A stretch of 64,000 bases of DNA from Amaranthus tricolor (GCF_026212465.1 NC_080060.1:1020135-1084134), one strand, 5' to 3'; positions 1 to 12,989 are shown, counted from the stretch's first letter. The notes: generated from the letters alone by a model not told the origin. Numbers and translations: made by a program.

Positions 1-1546
1 GGTTTATTTATTTGACCCCATAACATGTCTAAATTTTAATTCTTAACATTAAATAAGAGACAAGTTGATTTAGACACATAAAGAGATTGGTATTTGGTTG
101 ATGCAACTCTAAATTTCTAGCCCATGATCTTTGGTACATACACCCTCCAATTCTTTTCAATTTTCTATTTAATTTTGGCATACTATTCAATACACTAATT
201 CAATTCTAAATATCTCTAATTGTGCATTTATTAAAAATTATAAAAATTTGATATTAATAAAATTTACATTGAGACGAATCAAACAAAATCCCACTTGACT
301 ATGTTTTAACTTAAAGATTAAAAATTAATTAAAAATTAAGGAAAATAAGTGAATAATGTAAGTGTTTCCAATGTTACAACTAAATTAAAATGCAGGAAGT
401 ACTACCACTAGAAGTCTAGGAATAAATAGATATATACTCTCTTTATCCCTAAAAGATTGCAGTATTATGATATTACATATATATTAAGAAAATTATGTTA
501 ATAAGAATAAAAATAATAGAAAATGATGTATTGAAAAAAAATTTAAATTGAGAAATTAAATGAAAAGTGATGTAATTTCTTATAGTCGAGATAATAATTT
601 ACTTGATCATATATCATATCATCATATGTTATTATCAAATATACTAGTAGAGTTGACGAATTCAGGAGTTGAACCAACTCCTGATTTCTTATTTTCTCCT
701 AACAAATCATTTTAGTAAGAGTAAACAAAATGATTAACTAATCTTATTTAATAAATGTGCATTAGAACTATTTTTATAAGGTATACAATACAATGTATGT
801 CAAGATAAAATTATCATTTTAATGGTGCGAATATTTAATTTGTAGTTGATGAGATTAAACGAAAATTGTAAGACTATTATTAAAAGAGAAAACGTATACG
901 AAGTATGTGGTATAACTCAAAATAAAAAAATTGGTGCAAAGTAAATAGAATATACGTTTTAATTGAAAAGTTTTTGATTTTATTGTGTTAGTAATTAGAT
1001 ATTAGTATAATTTGATTAGCAATAACTTTTATTATAACTATTTTGATGTTAATCGTGTCAGGTTCGAATTGAAGTATTTGAATATCTGAGTAAAATAATT
1101 TTTAATGTATAATTCAGTAATATTGAAGTATATTTTTACTACAAAGTTTTCTTATTATAATTTTTAGTAAAATAATTTTTATTTTCTTAGTTTATTTTTT
1201 AGCAAAATAATTTAGTAAAAAATATAATTAAATATAATTTCTATACAATGAACTTATTTTAAATATTTGAAAAAAACTTCAAAATAATTCTTTATTTTCC
1301 TAAGTATTAAATTAGAAATCTTAATTCTTAAGTTAACATTATAATAATAAAATAAATTTTAGATGTTAGGAGCAAAAATTGTTGACCTCATCACATGCCA
1401 TAAATCACATAATTTTATTCCTAATATAATATAATATGAACAAACCTTAATATAAAACCACATTCAAAGAAAGAAAAATCTACAAATTAAATATAGCATA
1501 AGCCTTAAGCTTATCTTCTATCCGAAAATTTGCTAATTAAGTTCAA
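1..1546. other. Intergenic AT-rich DNA with a decayed MITE
   Basis: No coding potential is seen. About 140-420 carries a degenerate copy of a short repeat that recurs across the window; its recognisable core joins a run like 'gatattaataa' to 'gacgaatcaaacaaaatccc' and 'gactatgtttt'. At about 663-685 there is a small perfect hairpin (caggagttg / caactcctg arms). Nothing else can be supported. Confidence 0.5.
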
Positions 1547-1915
1547 TACTCCCTCCGTTCTTTTTTGATCTTTCACATTACTATAACGGGTAGTTTTAAA
1601 AGTTCTTCCACTTTAGAATACTTTCTATTTTTAGAATGTTTTTATCTCACTTTTACTCCTTAAACCCCCCCTTTTCTTTTAATGTACCCCTTTTCTTTTA
1701 TTTATAATTATTTTCTCTCTTATACTTTCAATACAATCATTACTTCACACTACTATTTAATTAAAATAATACCCACTACAACCTCATACTTCCAATAAAA
1801 TCATTACTTCACACTACTATTTAATTAAAATAATACACAATACAACCTAATTTATATCTTCCTTAATATGTGTGATAAACCCAAAGTGAAATATCAAAAA
1901 TGAACGGAGGGAGTA
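1547..1915. mobile_element. Stowaway-like MITE
   Basis: The element begins 'tactccctccgttc' and ends with the exact reverse complement 'gaacggagggagta', so it has 14-bp perfect terminal inverted repeats including the TA ends typical of Stowaway (Tc1/mariner-derived) MITEs. It is about 369 bp and has no coding capacity. Inside, a stretch of about 60 bp containing 'catttacttcacactacta'-type sequence is tandemly duplicated at roughly 1735-1795 and 1797-1850. Confidence 0.85.
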
Positions 1916-2860
1916 ATATAATTATACCTTGGATCCATCTTTAATTGCCAAAAGTTACACCTATGCTGAGAAAAAGGAGGCTAGATGAAAATTAAATTCA
2001 ATATTTTATAAAAATGGTATTTATTTTTCAACTGAAAGAGACTTAATTCTCATCTCTCTATTATCATTATTCATTCATTTCCATATTAATCTATATAAAA
2101 TATTAAATATTTTTCAACCTTTTATTCTCAAACCATGCATTCTCATATAGTCATATTGCAACATATTTTCTTCCATAAATAGGGTGTTTCATTAGGCAAA
2201 AATATTTTCTCCCTTATTTGATTTGTCAAATAAATGATTTAAAATGAAAATTCCAATATTTTTTGAAAGGGTCTTCTTACAAAATGTCCCATAGTATTCG
2301 TTAGTAAAGATAAAATCAATTATCAAAACCAATCTCAATCCATTTTTCATATTTTATACTTACACCACTTTCACGTACTATATTAAAAATAACTCAAATT
2401 TAACCTGAACTCATATCTAAACCAATAATAACACTCATAAAAAATTGATAATCACTAAAATATTAACTAACTTACTTAATAATAACTGATTTTTTACTTT
2501 AAATTGTTGATTCCACGATAATTAACCTGAATTAAGACCATATAAGACTTTTCGTTATTCCATTTATTCAATTTTCATAAAGAGTTATGCAATTAATTTC
2601 AAGGTCAAGTGTTTTGAGTCGGTTCAAGATCAAATCTTGTGCATTAATTTTTACATAATTGTAAATTTATTTTTTAAGTCGAATCAAATTGAATTCGATT
2701 ATAAAATCTAATAAATATTAGGTCATCGAGTTTACTTTAAACAGTAATCGTACTCCATAATCTATATGGTCAATGTACATATCATCACCCACAATAGGAC
2801 ACGTATCAAAAATCAGTAGGCTGACATGGTAGATATTGTTAAACGCGTCGTATAGGATTA
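1916..2860. other. Upstream region of the DUF538 gene
   Basis: AT-rich intergenic sequence with no gene. The last 100 bases hold motifs compatible with plant cis elements, such as 'acacgtat' near 2800 and 'aacgcgt' near 2842, but none is decisive. It is best read as the promoter side of the gene starting at 3090. Confidence 0.4.
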
Positions 2861-2865
2861 GACAA

Positions 2866-2875
2866 ATTATATAAG
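2866..2875 (+). promoter_or_regulatory. TATA-box candidate for the DUF538 gene
   Basis: 'attatataag' lies about 215 bp before the start codon. It is followed by a CT-rich leader (about 2900-3060), as expected for a plant transcription start 25-35 bp downstream of the box. The start site itself is inferred. Confidence 0.5.
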
Positions 2876-3089
2876 GGCCCACATTCATTTCCAAAAATTG
2901 ATCATTCTCTTACTCCTCTCTGTACATTTGCTGGCAATTCTCTCTCTTTCTATCTCCTCTTTTTCTCCTTCTCTTTTCCCTGTTTTTTGACAAATCATTC
3001 CTCTGTTTTTTCTTTCCTCTCTAAATTTTCTTAAACCCTAAAAGAACCCATTTCTTCTATGAACAAATCATAAAAAACCCATTAAAAAT

Positions 3090-3103
3090 ATGTCAAACAA
3101 ACA

Positions 3104-3135
<32 letters not shown>

Positions 3136-4023
3136 TAATAATATGGGTTTTTATGATAATCATTGTAAAATCAGAAACTAGTTCAAAATCAATATACCAA
3201 GTATTAGAATCAAAGGGTTTACCATCTGGATTATTCCCAAAAGGGATTTCAAATTTTACAATTGATGATGATGGGAATTTTAGGGTTTATTTAAATGAAG
3301 CTTGTGAAGCTAAATTTGAGAGTGAAATTCATTATGAAAAAGATGTTTCTGGGCAAATTAGTTTTGGGCAGATCGGAAATTTAACAGGAATTGAAGCTCA
3401 AGATCTGTTTTTATGGTTTCCAGTTAAAGGAATTAGGGTTGATATTCCAAGTTCTGGTGTTATTTATTTTGATGTGGGTGTTGTTCATAAACAATTCTCT
3501 GTTTCTTTATTTGACACTCCAAGAGATTGTGTTGCTACTACTCGTCCTATCGCTATTGGGAATTTTGATTTTTCCTCCATTGTTGTTGATCTCCTTGTTA
3601 AGGTATGTTTTCTTTTATACTTCCTCATATTTTTAGGCAGTTCAATGCGTTTGTTGGATTATTTTTATCTAGAGTTATATACAAATTAAAATTAAAAAAG
3701 TGTGATATTATGAAAATATACGATGACATAAATAAAATACAAGATCTCACCTGACTATGTTTTTTTCTCGTATAAAAGCCGCAATATGTAAAACATTGAG
3801 AATAATGAATAATGCTAAGTTGGTTTGGGTGCGAGTAATAAAATCGGAAAGAGTATTTGTTTCATAATTTGTCTATAAATTCTTACCTTAGTTTGCGTAA
3901 TGCAGCAAATTCAAAAAAAATGTAGTAATTTTATGGTTTAAGACTTTAAGTAAAATTAATCCATTTGTAATTGTAACAATATGTTTTTGAATTTGTTACA
4001 ATAGGTAAGTTAAACTAAATTGA

Positions 4024-4116
<93 letters not shown>

Positions 4117-4734
4117 GTCAAATTCAAAAGAATGGATAGATATAGAAAAAAATATTTGTGGGGATATAATCGAGTTTGATTATTATGAACATGTTTGGGT
4201 TAAAGTTTTAGTCGAGATAGTTTCTTTATTGTTTGAATCAAAAGTGTTTTAAGTTAGAGTTAATAGGTAAGACGTATTAAATACTTCTATTAGTCAATTT
4301 ATGTTTGAATTTACTATGAGGTGAAAATTAAAGTGAATGCTTTTTGCATATGGAAAAGCTTGTTAATTTTGAAGGACGGATAGAGTCTAGAAAATCATGT
4401 ATTTATGGGGATTTGATTGACTTTGATTATTGCCAGAATGTTCGATTAAGTTTTTAATTGAGATGTGTTCTTAAACTTCTCAACCTAATGCCCAAACTAA
4501 TGATTGGTACCCAACATATAAGAGTATTAAATACTATACTTATATGTGATTAGTCTTTTTTTTTTTTACTTTAAGTAGGAAAAGTCTTTTTTTTTTTTTT
4601 TTACTTTAAGTAGGAAATATTAGATTGATTGTATATTCTAATTAAAATATTTTTTACATTTTTTGCAGAAATTAGATGGAATTCTACAATATAGTTTGAA
4701 TTGGTGGAAGAACGATGAAGCAGAAGTTATATAG
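3090..4734 (+). CDS. DUF538 family secreted protein, two exons
   Basis: Exons are 3090-3602 and 4669-4734; the donor follows AAG at 3602 (GTATGT) and the acceptor is TTGCAG at 4668, phase 0. The product is 192 aa. Residues 1-27 form a signal peptide whose hydrophobic core includes nine consecutive tyrosines from a TAT microsatellite. From about residue 35 the protein matches the plant DUF538 fold: 'SIYQVLESKGLPSGLFPKGI', then 'FGQIGNLTGIEAQDLF', 'FPVKGIRVDIPSSG', 'VGVVHKQFS' and a short last exon ending in NWWKNDEAEVI. Length fits the family (about 150-200 aa). DUF538 proteins are usually predicted to be extracellular; their biochemical role is poorly defined, although some are stress induced. 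I chose the first ATG because the alternatives would remove the signal peptide. The 1.07-kb intron contains a long TA tract. Confidence 0.9.
4027..4113. repeat. (TA)n microsatellite in the DUF538 intron
   Basis: An uninterrupted TA dinucleotide run of about 87 bp lies inside the single intron. It is likely length-variable. Confidence 0.95.
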
Positions 4735-6140
4735 ATCCATTTCATTGAACTTAGAGGAACAAATTCATTTAGTTTCAAATCATGTACATTGTGCATCTTA
4801 GATGGTTCTTGATCTTCTTTGTTTAAATCAATTTTGGCCGCCTGAACAAATATGAATTATCGAGTAAATATTGGGAAGAATTCAGTTATAAAGAACTCAA
4901 AAAATCACAATGATTTGTATTTCTTATTGAACAAATATGATTGAAGAAAGAGGAGACTAAAATGTCGATTAATGTCATTAGCCTTATAAAGTATATAACA
5001 TATACTGAATTTTGGCCAAAATACTCTATCATTGTAGTGTCAATATTTACTCCTTGAGAAAATAAACTATATACATGAATTTTACTTATAGTAAGGATAT
5101 TCATAATGATAGTAATACAAATAAATATTCAGTTTATTTCATTTTGATCGTTGTGTGAAATTTTATTAATGTTACCAATAAATAAAGATTTATTGTTGGA
5201 TATATTGTTTCCTTTTGTATATTGTCTTGATTTTGTGCTACAAATACGACCCATATTTTACTGGAGTCTTTGGTTTCTGAGTGTTAAAATTGTGCTAGAT
5301 TTTACAAATTTCTTGTTAATTTTAAATTGATCTCTTGAATATAAAAATATAAATTAATGTGATGTAAAGTTATTGATTCGATTCTCATTCAAATCTCATT
5401 TCAAGTAGAATAGTGAGCATTAAATCATTTTATATCAGTAATTAAGTGTTTCACTTTCTACATTGAAGGTGTTTTATACTACATCGCACTTTCATTTCAA
5501 AGGCTATAATATAAAAAGGTAAGTAATTGATAAAAATGAATCTTTTGTTGCTTTGTTCCTGTGACCCACTTTCTAGATTATTAAGCAGATCATTCAAGAA
5601 TTGTATTCTTCTCACCAACATTTACATAAATATGAAGTGATATTAAAACTATTTACATATTAAAATTTGATTATCATATTTTCTACTATCAATAATCATA
5701 TTATTCCTATAATATCTCTTTTTTTTTCTATAAATTCATGATATATTTTTTTACTTTTTACTCTATCTTTTCCATGAATTCTACTATATTTTTCTTTCTA
5801 ATTCATCTCATAGGTTTTGATACATTATTTTTGTAATAACCCACACTGTAATTTTTTAATTCACACCCACACATTTAATTTATTTTTTCATCTTATTTAG
5901 GTATATTTTTCATTTCTCTGTTAAATACACATTTTTACTCTTTCTTTGGTTCTTGCAGTTTAAGATTTATACTTGAAGCAAATATGAAACAAAGAAAGTA
6001 TTATCAAGAGGACTTACTCTCTATCCCACTAAATTTGTTCGGCTTTTCTCTTTTGTCCCTCAAATTTATCGCTTTTTTATTTTTGACCATGAATCACATT
6101 CTATCTTTAATCTTAGTTTTTCATCACATTCCCACGTTTC
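4735..6140. other. 3' UTR and intergenic DNA after the DUF538 gene
   Basis: The first few hundred bases are the expected 3' UTR, with a plant-like AATAAA-type run at about 5180 ('aataaataaag'). Beyond that the sequence is AT-rich with no recognisable gene. Confidence 0.4.
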
Positions 6141-6147
6141 TACCATC

Positions 6148-6290
6148 ATCATCATCGTATCCAGTGTATTCGGTCTATAGGAACTATAATCGGGATGTGG
6201 AGAGGAAAGGAAGGCGGCAATCCATACCCATAAAAAAAGATGCGGTCAAAGAGTCTCTCAACTCGAAAAAATCCTGAAAAAGAGGCATTT
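6148..6290 (+). mobile_element. SINE-like dispersed repeat fragment
   Basis: A CATCATCATC run leads into 'gtatccagtgtattcggtc', followed by 'gcaatccatacccataa' and 'gagtctctcaactcg'. The same head occurs inverted in a fimbrin intron at about 18310-18380. CAT-rich starts followed by a '(c)ccagtgtatcccgct' motif are familiar from short dispersed plant repeats. A 97-codon open frame across 5984-6277 is explained by this repeat and is not called as a gene. The exact family and boundaries are uncertain. Confidence 0.5.
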
Positions 6291-7640
6291 CTCTAATTTC
6301 CGTCATAATATTTTTTTATTCTAATTTGTCTTGGTTTTCCGCTATATACTTGTTAGACAAATTTGATGGGAGAGATGATATGTACAACAATGAGAATAAT
6401 TGTTAGAGGGCAAGGATTGGTTAAATGGAGACGCAATTACTTCATAAAGATGTGACCTTTTCCATTGATTGAAGATTCTATATAAGACTTTGGTATACAA
6501 CGCAAGTTGTGGAGTTGTCAATTAATGCCTGGAATTCACTTTGTGTGCTTATCTTCCTCACATGATAAGCACAATACACAAAGAAATGATCTTGTCTTAG
6601 CTGTTTATTCATTCATTCTTCTTCCATTTATGGCCAATTATATTCACTTTGGATTGTACTTTGAGACTTTGGGTTACTCTACCTAGTACTATACTAAAGT
6701 TTTCCCACTTTTCCGCACATTTTGAGTAATTTATTTATTTATTTATTTATTTTAGGAAAAATTACCTATAATAATCCAATATTTTTATGATTTTCTACAA
6801 TAATCCTATCTAGTGATTAATCATGAATAATCTCAACTTTAGAGAACATTTTCTTAGAGTAAACCTGATAATCGAATAACTTGTTGTAGTAAGTTTTATT
6901 TTAAAAAAAAGATAAATTAAAATAAAATGTTGAAAAAAATGTAAAGATATTTTTAAAAATAAATTTTGATTTTGTTTTATCATTCAGAATTTTTTATATA
7001 GACTATCAAATATTTCTCTAATTTAACATTAATTTTCAGTTTACCTTTTGTAAATAACCTACTATAGCAGGTTCATTGGGTTACTCGAGTTTACTTTAGG
7101 CAAATATCCCCTAAAGTTAGAATTATTCGTGGTTAATCAATGGGTGAAATTAGTGTAGAAAAATCATAAAATGATTGGATTATTCTAGGTAATTTTCTTA
7201 TTTATATGTGGTTATTTTTTTAGTAGCTACTAGTTAGAGTGTTTAAAAAATGCAATTCAATTGAAATGATTTACCGAATTCATTCCGCTTTTCTAATGGT
7301 AGGTTAGAAATTAAAAATTGATAAATTATGGTATCGAGAACTATAATTTATTATTTTTGGTTTGATTAATGAGTTTAATAAAAAAATTTATAAGACTTTT
7401 TGTAGACCGGTTTTATATGGACTTCGTCTTATTGAGCCATGATGTGGTTGGACATTTTAAATACTAATTTTGCATTTGATGGTAGCATGGTTTAACATGT
7501 CAGATTACATGTTGATGTTTAACGATCCAAAATTATAGTTACTTGTATTATTTAATATCCAAAAAACACAAGTATTAAGTAATAAACACCACCACTTATG
7601 TATACAACCCTTAGGATGTAAATAAGAAGTTCAAAGTAGA
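6291..7640. other. Intergenic DNA without a recognisable gene
   Basis: AT-rich sequence. I see short ATTT microsatellite runs (near 6730) and decayed inverted sequence around 6750-7200 ('gaaaaattacctataataatcc' related sequence facing 'attattctaggtaatttt'), consistent with an old MITE of about 450 bp. Confidence 0.35.
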
Positions 7641-7642
7641 AT

Positions 7643-7775
7643 TATTTGGTGAAAAAGTATAAATTACATTATTAATTAAATAATTAGCATTAAAATCATA
7701 ATATTTGGTGAAAAAGTATAAATTACATTATTAATTAAATAATATGCATTAAAATCATAATATTTGGTGAACAAG
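7643..7775. repeat. 59-bp tandem duplication
   Basis: A unit beginning 'atttggtgaaaaagtataaa' is repeated at 7644, 7703 and (partly) 7762, giving about 2.2 nearly identical copies with a 59-bp period. It lies in noncoding DNA. Confidence 0.85.
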
Positions 7776-7797
7776 TGTACGTACTAAAAAGCAAAAA

Positions 7798-8090
7798 TTA
7801 TGAGAATTAATACTCTAGTGTATTTTTGGTTGAAAAATCTCTTGGCTATCTTGATGGTTATACTTATCCAACTTCAATCATTTCATTTTCTTTATAAAAT
7901 TCATTCTAATGTATTACTATTTGGAAATGTGGTATTAGGTGGTAATGGAAATTTGTAAACAAAATAACTTTTTTGTAATCAAAGTTTCATTAGTATGGGA
8001 ATAATATGAAACTTTTTATGAAAATTTATATTGTAAATCATTCCCATTACGAACATTTAATACCACTAACCAAGCGGACTGTAAGAGTAT
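7798..8090. mobile_element. MITE, family A copy 1
   Basis: About 290 bp that closely resembles 23049-23354 and 25831-26144, and an inverted copy at 56640-56876. Shared landmarks are 'ttcattctaatg', 'gtggtattaggtggtaatgg', 'gatcaaagtttcatta' and the terminal 'aataccactaaccaag' followed by 'cggactgt'. It is non-coding and probably non-autonomous. Confidence 0.7.
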
Positions 8091-8868
8091 AAGTCAATTT
8101 CCTAAATAAAATTATGTTGTCAATAATTATGAAATTATAGTTAACTAGCTAGTATAGACACCCGTGCAATGCACGAATTTTTAAATACGTTAATATTTTA
8201 ATGAACTTTTGTGATTATAAAATAGCTTGTTAATAAAGAGTTTATAGGTTTTGAAATACTTCTTTACACACAACATTCTCAATACGATGACATATTTCAC
8301 TATCCTTGTCGCATATGAGAATTCTTAGTCATTTCCTGAAAGTCACTCTAGAAATGGCGACGTAAAATTGTTAGAAAAAAACGGCAATTATAGTAGTATA
8401 ACAATTTAAATGACTAATTTTAGGTCATTTCAGTTTTTAAAAAAAATCGTTGGAAAGAAGGACAATTATGTACTTCCAAAAATTTCTAAAATCGCAGTAT
8501 ACTTTTATACGCAATGTAATTCTGCAGTGTAATGTTATATGCAATGTAATATTAATTATAATAAAATAAATGTAATTTATTCTGCAGTATAATTTTCTTT
8601 GTAGTGTAATTTCAGTATTTTTATCAGACAATATATATTTTATCATACAATACATATTGTTCTTTACATTTTTATTTAATAGTGTAACTGGAATAATTAT
8701 GATTTATTACATTCATTAATGCATAAGTTTTATCAAAACTACAAATCTGTAAATATGGTAAGTATAAAAATGTAAATTAGGAAAGTTTCATTAATACGTC
8801 CAATTAAAAAAAGACAAATAACATACTTCCAATAAAATTGACTTTTGCTACTATACAACAAAATTAAT
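8091..8868. other. Intergenic DNA with a possible transposon terminus
   Basis: At 8147-8190 'ctagtatagacacccgtgca' plus 'atgcacg' resembles a widespread plant repeat end; a related, more decayed version occurs at about 42692-42725. From 8505 to 8680 there are loosely repeated 'gcagtgtaat' motifs. No gene is seen. Confidence 0.35.
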
Positions 8869-9133
8869 ACTCCCTCCTATTCATCTTAAGTGTCCCATTT
8901 ACTTTATGCACTTTATCCAATGCACTTATTTAATTCTTAATATATCGGATTATGTATAATTAAAAATTATAAAAAGTTGATATTAATAATCTTTACATCA
9001 AAACGAATCAAATAAGATCCCACATGACTATGTTTTTAACTTATGAATTAATAATAAAATGCAATTTAAGAGTGATAAATAAATAGTATCTCAAAAGTAA
9101 ATGGAACACCTAAGGCGAATAGAAGGAAGTAGT
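8869..9133. mobile_element. Stowaway/mariner-like MITE, degenerate
   Basis: It begins 'atactccctcctattc' and ends with an imperfect inverted copy ('gaatagaaggaagtagta'). The interior carries the recurring core 'gatattaataatc...gacgaatcaaataagatccc' seen in many copies across the window. Confidence 0.65.
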
Positions 9134-9380
9134 ATTTATAATTATGATTTAATGAACAAGCGAGTACTAAAAACCAAAAAAGTATATAGTCAATAATTAA
9201 TTATCCTAAAGGTACAGCTTCAATGATCATGACCTATAAAATTTTAGAATTTATTTTGCTTATAAGGACCTCTATTAATAATTAACTTTATGCTAAAAAC
9301 AAAAATATTCCTATTTTGAATTATTAATTTTCTTGGTTATATGCAAATGTACATAGGTTATGGATGTTTTTTTTCCGATT

Positions 9381-10655
9381 CTTACACTTCGGAACCCTTT
9401 TTATTATATCGTCATCCTTTTTTTAAAAAATTAATAAAATGCACTTAAATTTATTTTCAATTATAAAATCGACCATTATTATTACTAAACTAAATTTATT
9501 AATAATAATTAAATTAAAATAAAAATATTAATTAAAAAAATAATTTTTTAAAATCGGAAAATAAATCTATTCATACGTTTTGTGTTGAAATTTGATATAT
9601 GATCACTCTTTTGGCCAAAACTTTTGATAGGAAAATTATATTACTGCAATGTTTTCGGCATTAGAACCTAGACTTTAAGATCTTTCCAATGATGTATTAC
9701 ATACCCAATTCCGATAATCGAGCGAGAAATGATGATCGTTTAAAATTTGCTTGTGCTGAAATTTGATATAAATATTTATTCTTTTGGGCATAACTTTTTA
9801 TAGAAAATTGTATTAACGTAAGGTTTGAACCATTAGAATCTAGACTTCAAGAACTTTCCAAAGACATATTATATGCCCAATTCTGACAATCAAATGAGAA
9901 ATGATGATCGTTTAAAGTTTGCGGTGATGTCTAACAATCAGTCGCGCGCGATCGAATCGCGGTATGGTCGTGTACAACACGCGACCGGATCGTGGTGTAG
10001 TCGCGCATTTTGCGTGACCATACCGCGGTCCGGTCGCGTGCGACTAGATGTCAAAAATTCTTGCAAACTTTAGTTTGTTGTCATTTCGTCATTTCTCGCT
10101 TGGTTGTTGAAATTGGGCATATAATATGTCGTTGGAAAGCACTCGAAGTTTAGTTTCTAATTACACAAACCTTGCATAAATACGACGTTTCCATAAAAAG
10201 TTATGCCCAAAAGATTGAACATGTATCAAATTTCAGCACAAACAAATTTTAAACAATTGTCATTTCTCGCTCGGCTATCGGAATTCGGCATATAATGTAT
10301 CATTGGAAAGATCTTGAAGTCTAAGTTCTAATGCTGCAAATATTGCAATTATATAATTTTTCTATTAAAAGTTATAGCAAAAAAAGTGAACATGTATCAA
10401 ATTTCAACACACATTTTTTTTAAATTAACGATCGTTATCGATGCTTACCGAATCATTTTGGTGATTATTTTCATTTGCCACAGTAATTCGACTTTTAGTT
10501 TTAGCTTGTTTTAGTTCAATGAGTATTCGGAAAGAGTTTTTAGAGAGATGTTGGAAATTAAAGGTTTAAAAGGTAATCAGAGCTAATCTTAGAAGTTCAA
10601 TATATAAGGGGTGACGACAAAATGAAAAGGGTTGCGAAGTATAATAATACCTTTT
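9381..10655. mobile_element. Foldback element with two-unit arms and CpG-rich centre
   Basis: The left arm holds two tandem related units of about 175 bp (about 9575-9750 and 9752-9925). The right arm holds two units of the same sequence in inverted orientation (about 10062-10245 and 10246-10420). Landmarks are 'gaaatgatgatcgtttaaa' on the left against 'ttgtcatttctcgct' on the right, and 'gaaatttgatat' against 'atcaaatttca'. The outer ends also pair: 'acacttcggaacccttttt' near 9386 against 'aaaagggttgcgaagt' near 10625. The centre (9935-10055) is rich in CG and itself partly palindromic. There is no coding capacity. It resembles a foldback transposon or a long-hairpin locus; no target duplication was established. 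Confidence 0.7.
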
Positions 10656-12985
10656 TTTTTCTCCACAAGACAAGATTTGTGTTGCAAAATCTATTTCCGG
10701 AACATTATTATTAAGGATTGGATTTATTAATAATACCTAAAAACAAATCAAATTTATTGAAATCAAAATTGAAATCAAGTTTTGTTTCAATTTAAGCATT
10801 TACTTTTTTTCTAAATAAGCATCGGAGCTCAATATATTTTCACTGCTCTATCTCACCCCTATTTATTTCCTTCCCTCTTCCTACCATGTCCTCTTTAATA
10901 ATATAATTGGATTTATTTTAATTCAAAAATAAAAAAGAATTAGATTAATTCTTATAACTTAATTTTACAAGTCACTTGATTATTTTGGAATTTTTTCTTG
11001 AAATTTTTTAAAAAAATTTTAAGGACTAAACGGTGGAGGAAATATTTTTCCTTTAAGTTTTAGAGAAAAATATTATACAAAGATTGAAATTTTTTTTACT
11101 CTAAATTTCTATTTTGAACTCTAATCAAATCAGACAATAAAAATTTAAAAAAAAAAATTGGAAAAACTTTTCTCACGCAACTAAACACTAATTTAATTGA
11201 GCAATTTTTGTATGAAATTGTCTCATGCTTAAAAAAGTTCATTTAAGGAAACCAAAATCATTGAATGAGTATAAATTAAGAATTTTATTATTTAAAGTGT
11301 TAATAGCTACATGTGAAATATCGTTTTCCAATGAAACGATCTCAGATAAAGAGTACTTATTCTTATAATTTGTGTTACTTGGCTATTCAACTCGTATATA
11401 GAGCGCCTCACATTGAGACTGCCTCGTACAACAATTTAAAAATCATTAATTGTATATTTAACAAAATTCATTTTAATAAATTAGTGTTGGTTAAGCCACA
11501 TATTTTAGGTGTTTCATCTTGTTAAGCACATAATGATATAAGCTTTTTAGGTTAATATAAATGAATCTTAAGACTTAAATGAGATAGGGAAAAATAATTT
11601 TTTTTTCTTTTGTTCCATGTTTTTACAAATAAAGAAGCAAGCAGATAATGTTATTGTTGGATTAATAACAATGATGTGTACCTGCAAATATTGAAGATAT
11701 TTCCAGATTAGGTGAAGCAACTTCCATGTGCCATGAAGATACATGATTGTGATGGTAGCTTTGAGAGTAATGGCTCATACATTGTGAGCCATTAGATGTA
11801 CTTTAGCCACCTTGCTCGAAATCAACGGTAGAAGTAAAGCCGAATTTAGAATACTAATAAGTTCGGTACAAATGATTTTAGATATATTTTGTAAAAATTA
11901 TTTATTGGTTGAATATATTAGGGGATTGAGATAAAAAGTAAAAAATCAATGCTTTTTAAGTTTTGGTCAAAATCTAGTGTTACAATTGACTTTAAAGTTG
12001 TTTGTTAATCATAGTCTACCTTTGACCAACCAAAAAGCCAAAAAATTGAAAAATTAAAAGATTAAAGTCAATTAAAAGATAAAAAAAAGACATTTGCCAA
12101 ACACTTTATAATACAATAATATGGGTCAAACACTTACTGATCAACTCTCTCTACATGTGTGATGAGCCAACTTAATAATTACTCTTATATATAATATATT
12201 ACAAAATTCAAATGAACTGAGACATAACTTAGACATAATCGATTTTAGATCTTACATGGAAGATTGAATCATATATAGCTTATTAGAGTTTATTTCTTAG
12301 GGTGTTGGTCAATTTAGAAAAGTTGTTTGGTCAATTGCAGTAATATGATAGTTGGTTGACTTGGTTTGTGCATTGTGAATGTATAACACCTTCTCTTTTT
12401 GTTATAGTTTGTCAAATTAATTTTACTATATTTTAATTTTGGATAATAGTCTATTATTTTTTAAATTGATATTTATATACTTTCTTTTATTTTTTTTTAT
12501 TTTTAATATTATTCTCAAAATTTAATTATCATGCAATTTTTTTAATATGCATTTAAATATAAAGTGTTATTATCTCTATGAAAAAGTGAGTAATTTTCAA
12601 AGTCATGAAATCAGCTTTTTATGACTCTTTTAAGTTGCAATAGATAACAAGAACTTTTGGGTAGTGATTGGAAATTGTTTACTTCATTTAGTTTTAGAAG
12701 GAAAGAAAATGTGTAGAAGGTAGAAAGGTTGATGATGGTATGTTCTCGTCTACAATCACAAGGAAAAAAAATCTATTTTTATTTTTATTCATTGAAACCA
12801 CTTCCTATAGTCTCACAATTTGCGTTATTTTCTATCTCACTGATTTTACATTATTTTTTCTATTTGAAAAAAAGTTTATTATTTTCTTTTAATCTTATTT
12901 ATTTATTTTAATTTTTTTAAAAATTTCATCCAATCAATTCTATTTTTCTTTTCATTATTAACAAATAGTCACATTTTCCTTAGAT
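10656..12985. other. Intergenic DNA
   Basis: No gene recognised. A perfect short hairpin (aatggctca / tgagccatt, 7-nt loop) lies at 11769-11793. Around 11400 there is a decayed trace of the GAGAC repeat family ('gcctcacattgagactgcct'). Confidence 0.4.
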
Positions 12986-12989
12986 GTTA

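Noticed and set aside
1020..1090. 'caggttcgaattg' as a tRNA T-arm
   Set aside because: No A-box, anticodon arm or acceptor stem can be built around it.
5984..6277. 97-codon open frame with a hydrophobic start
   Set aside because: Its second half is the SINE-like repeat, and the string SSSSYPVY recurs in the repeat copy on the other strand near 18360.
9873..10073. 66-codon open frame rich in Arg and Ser
   Set aside because: It lies in the inner arm and CpG-rich centre of the foldback element and matches no protein family; the inverted structure explains it.
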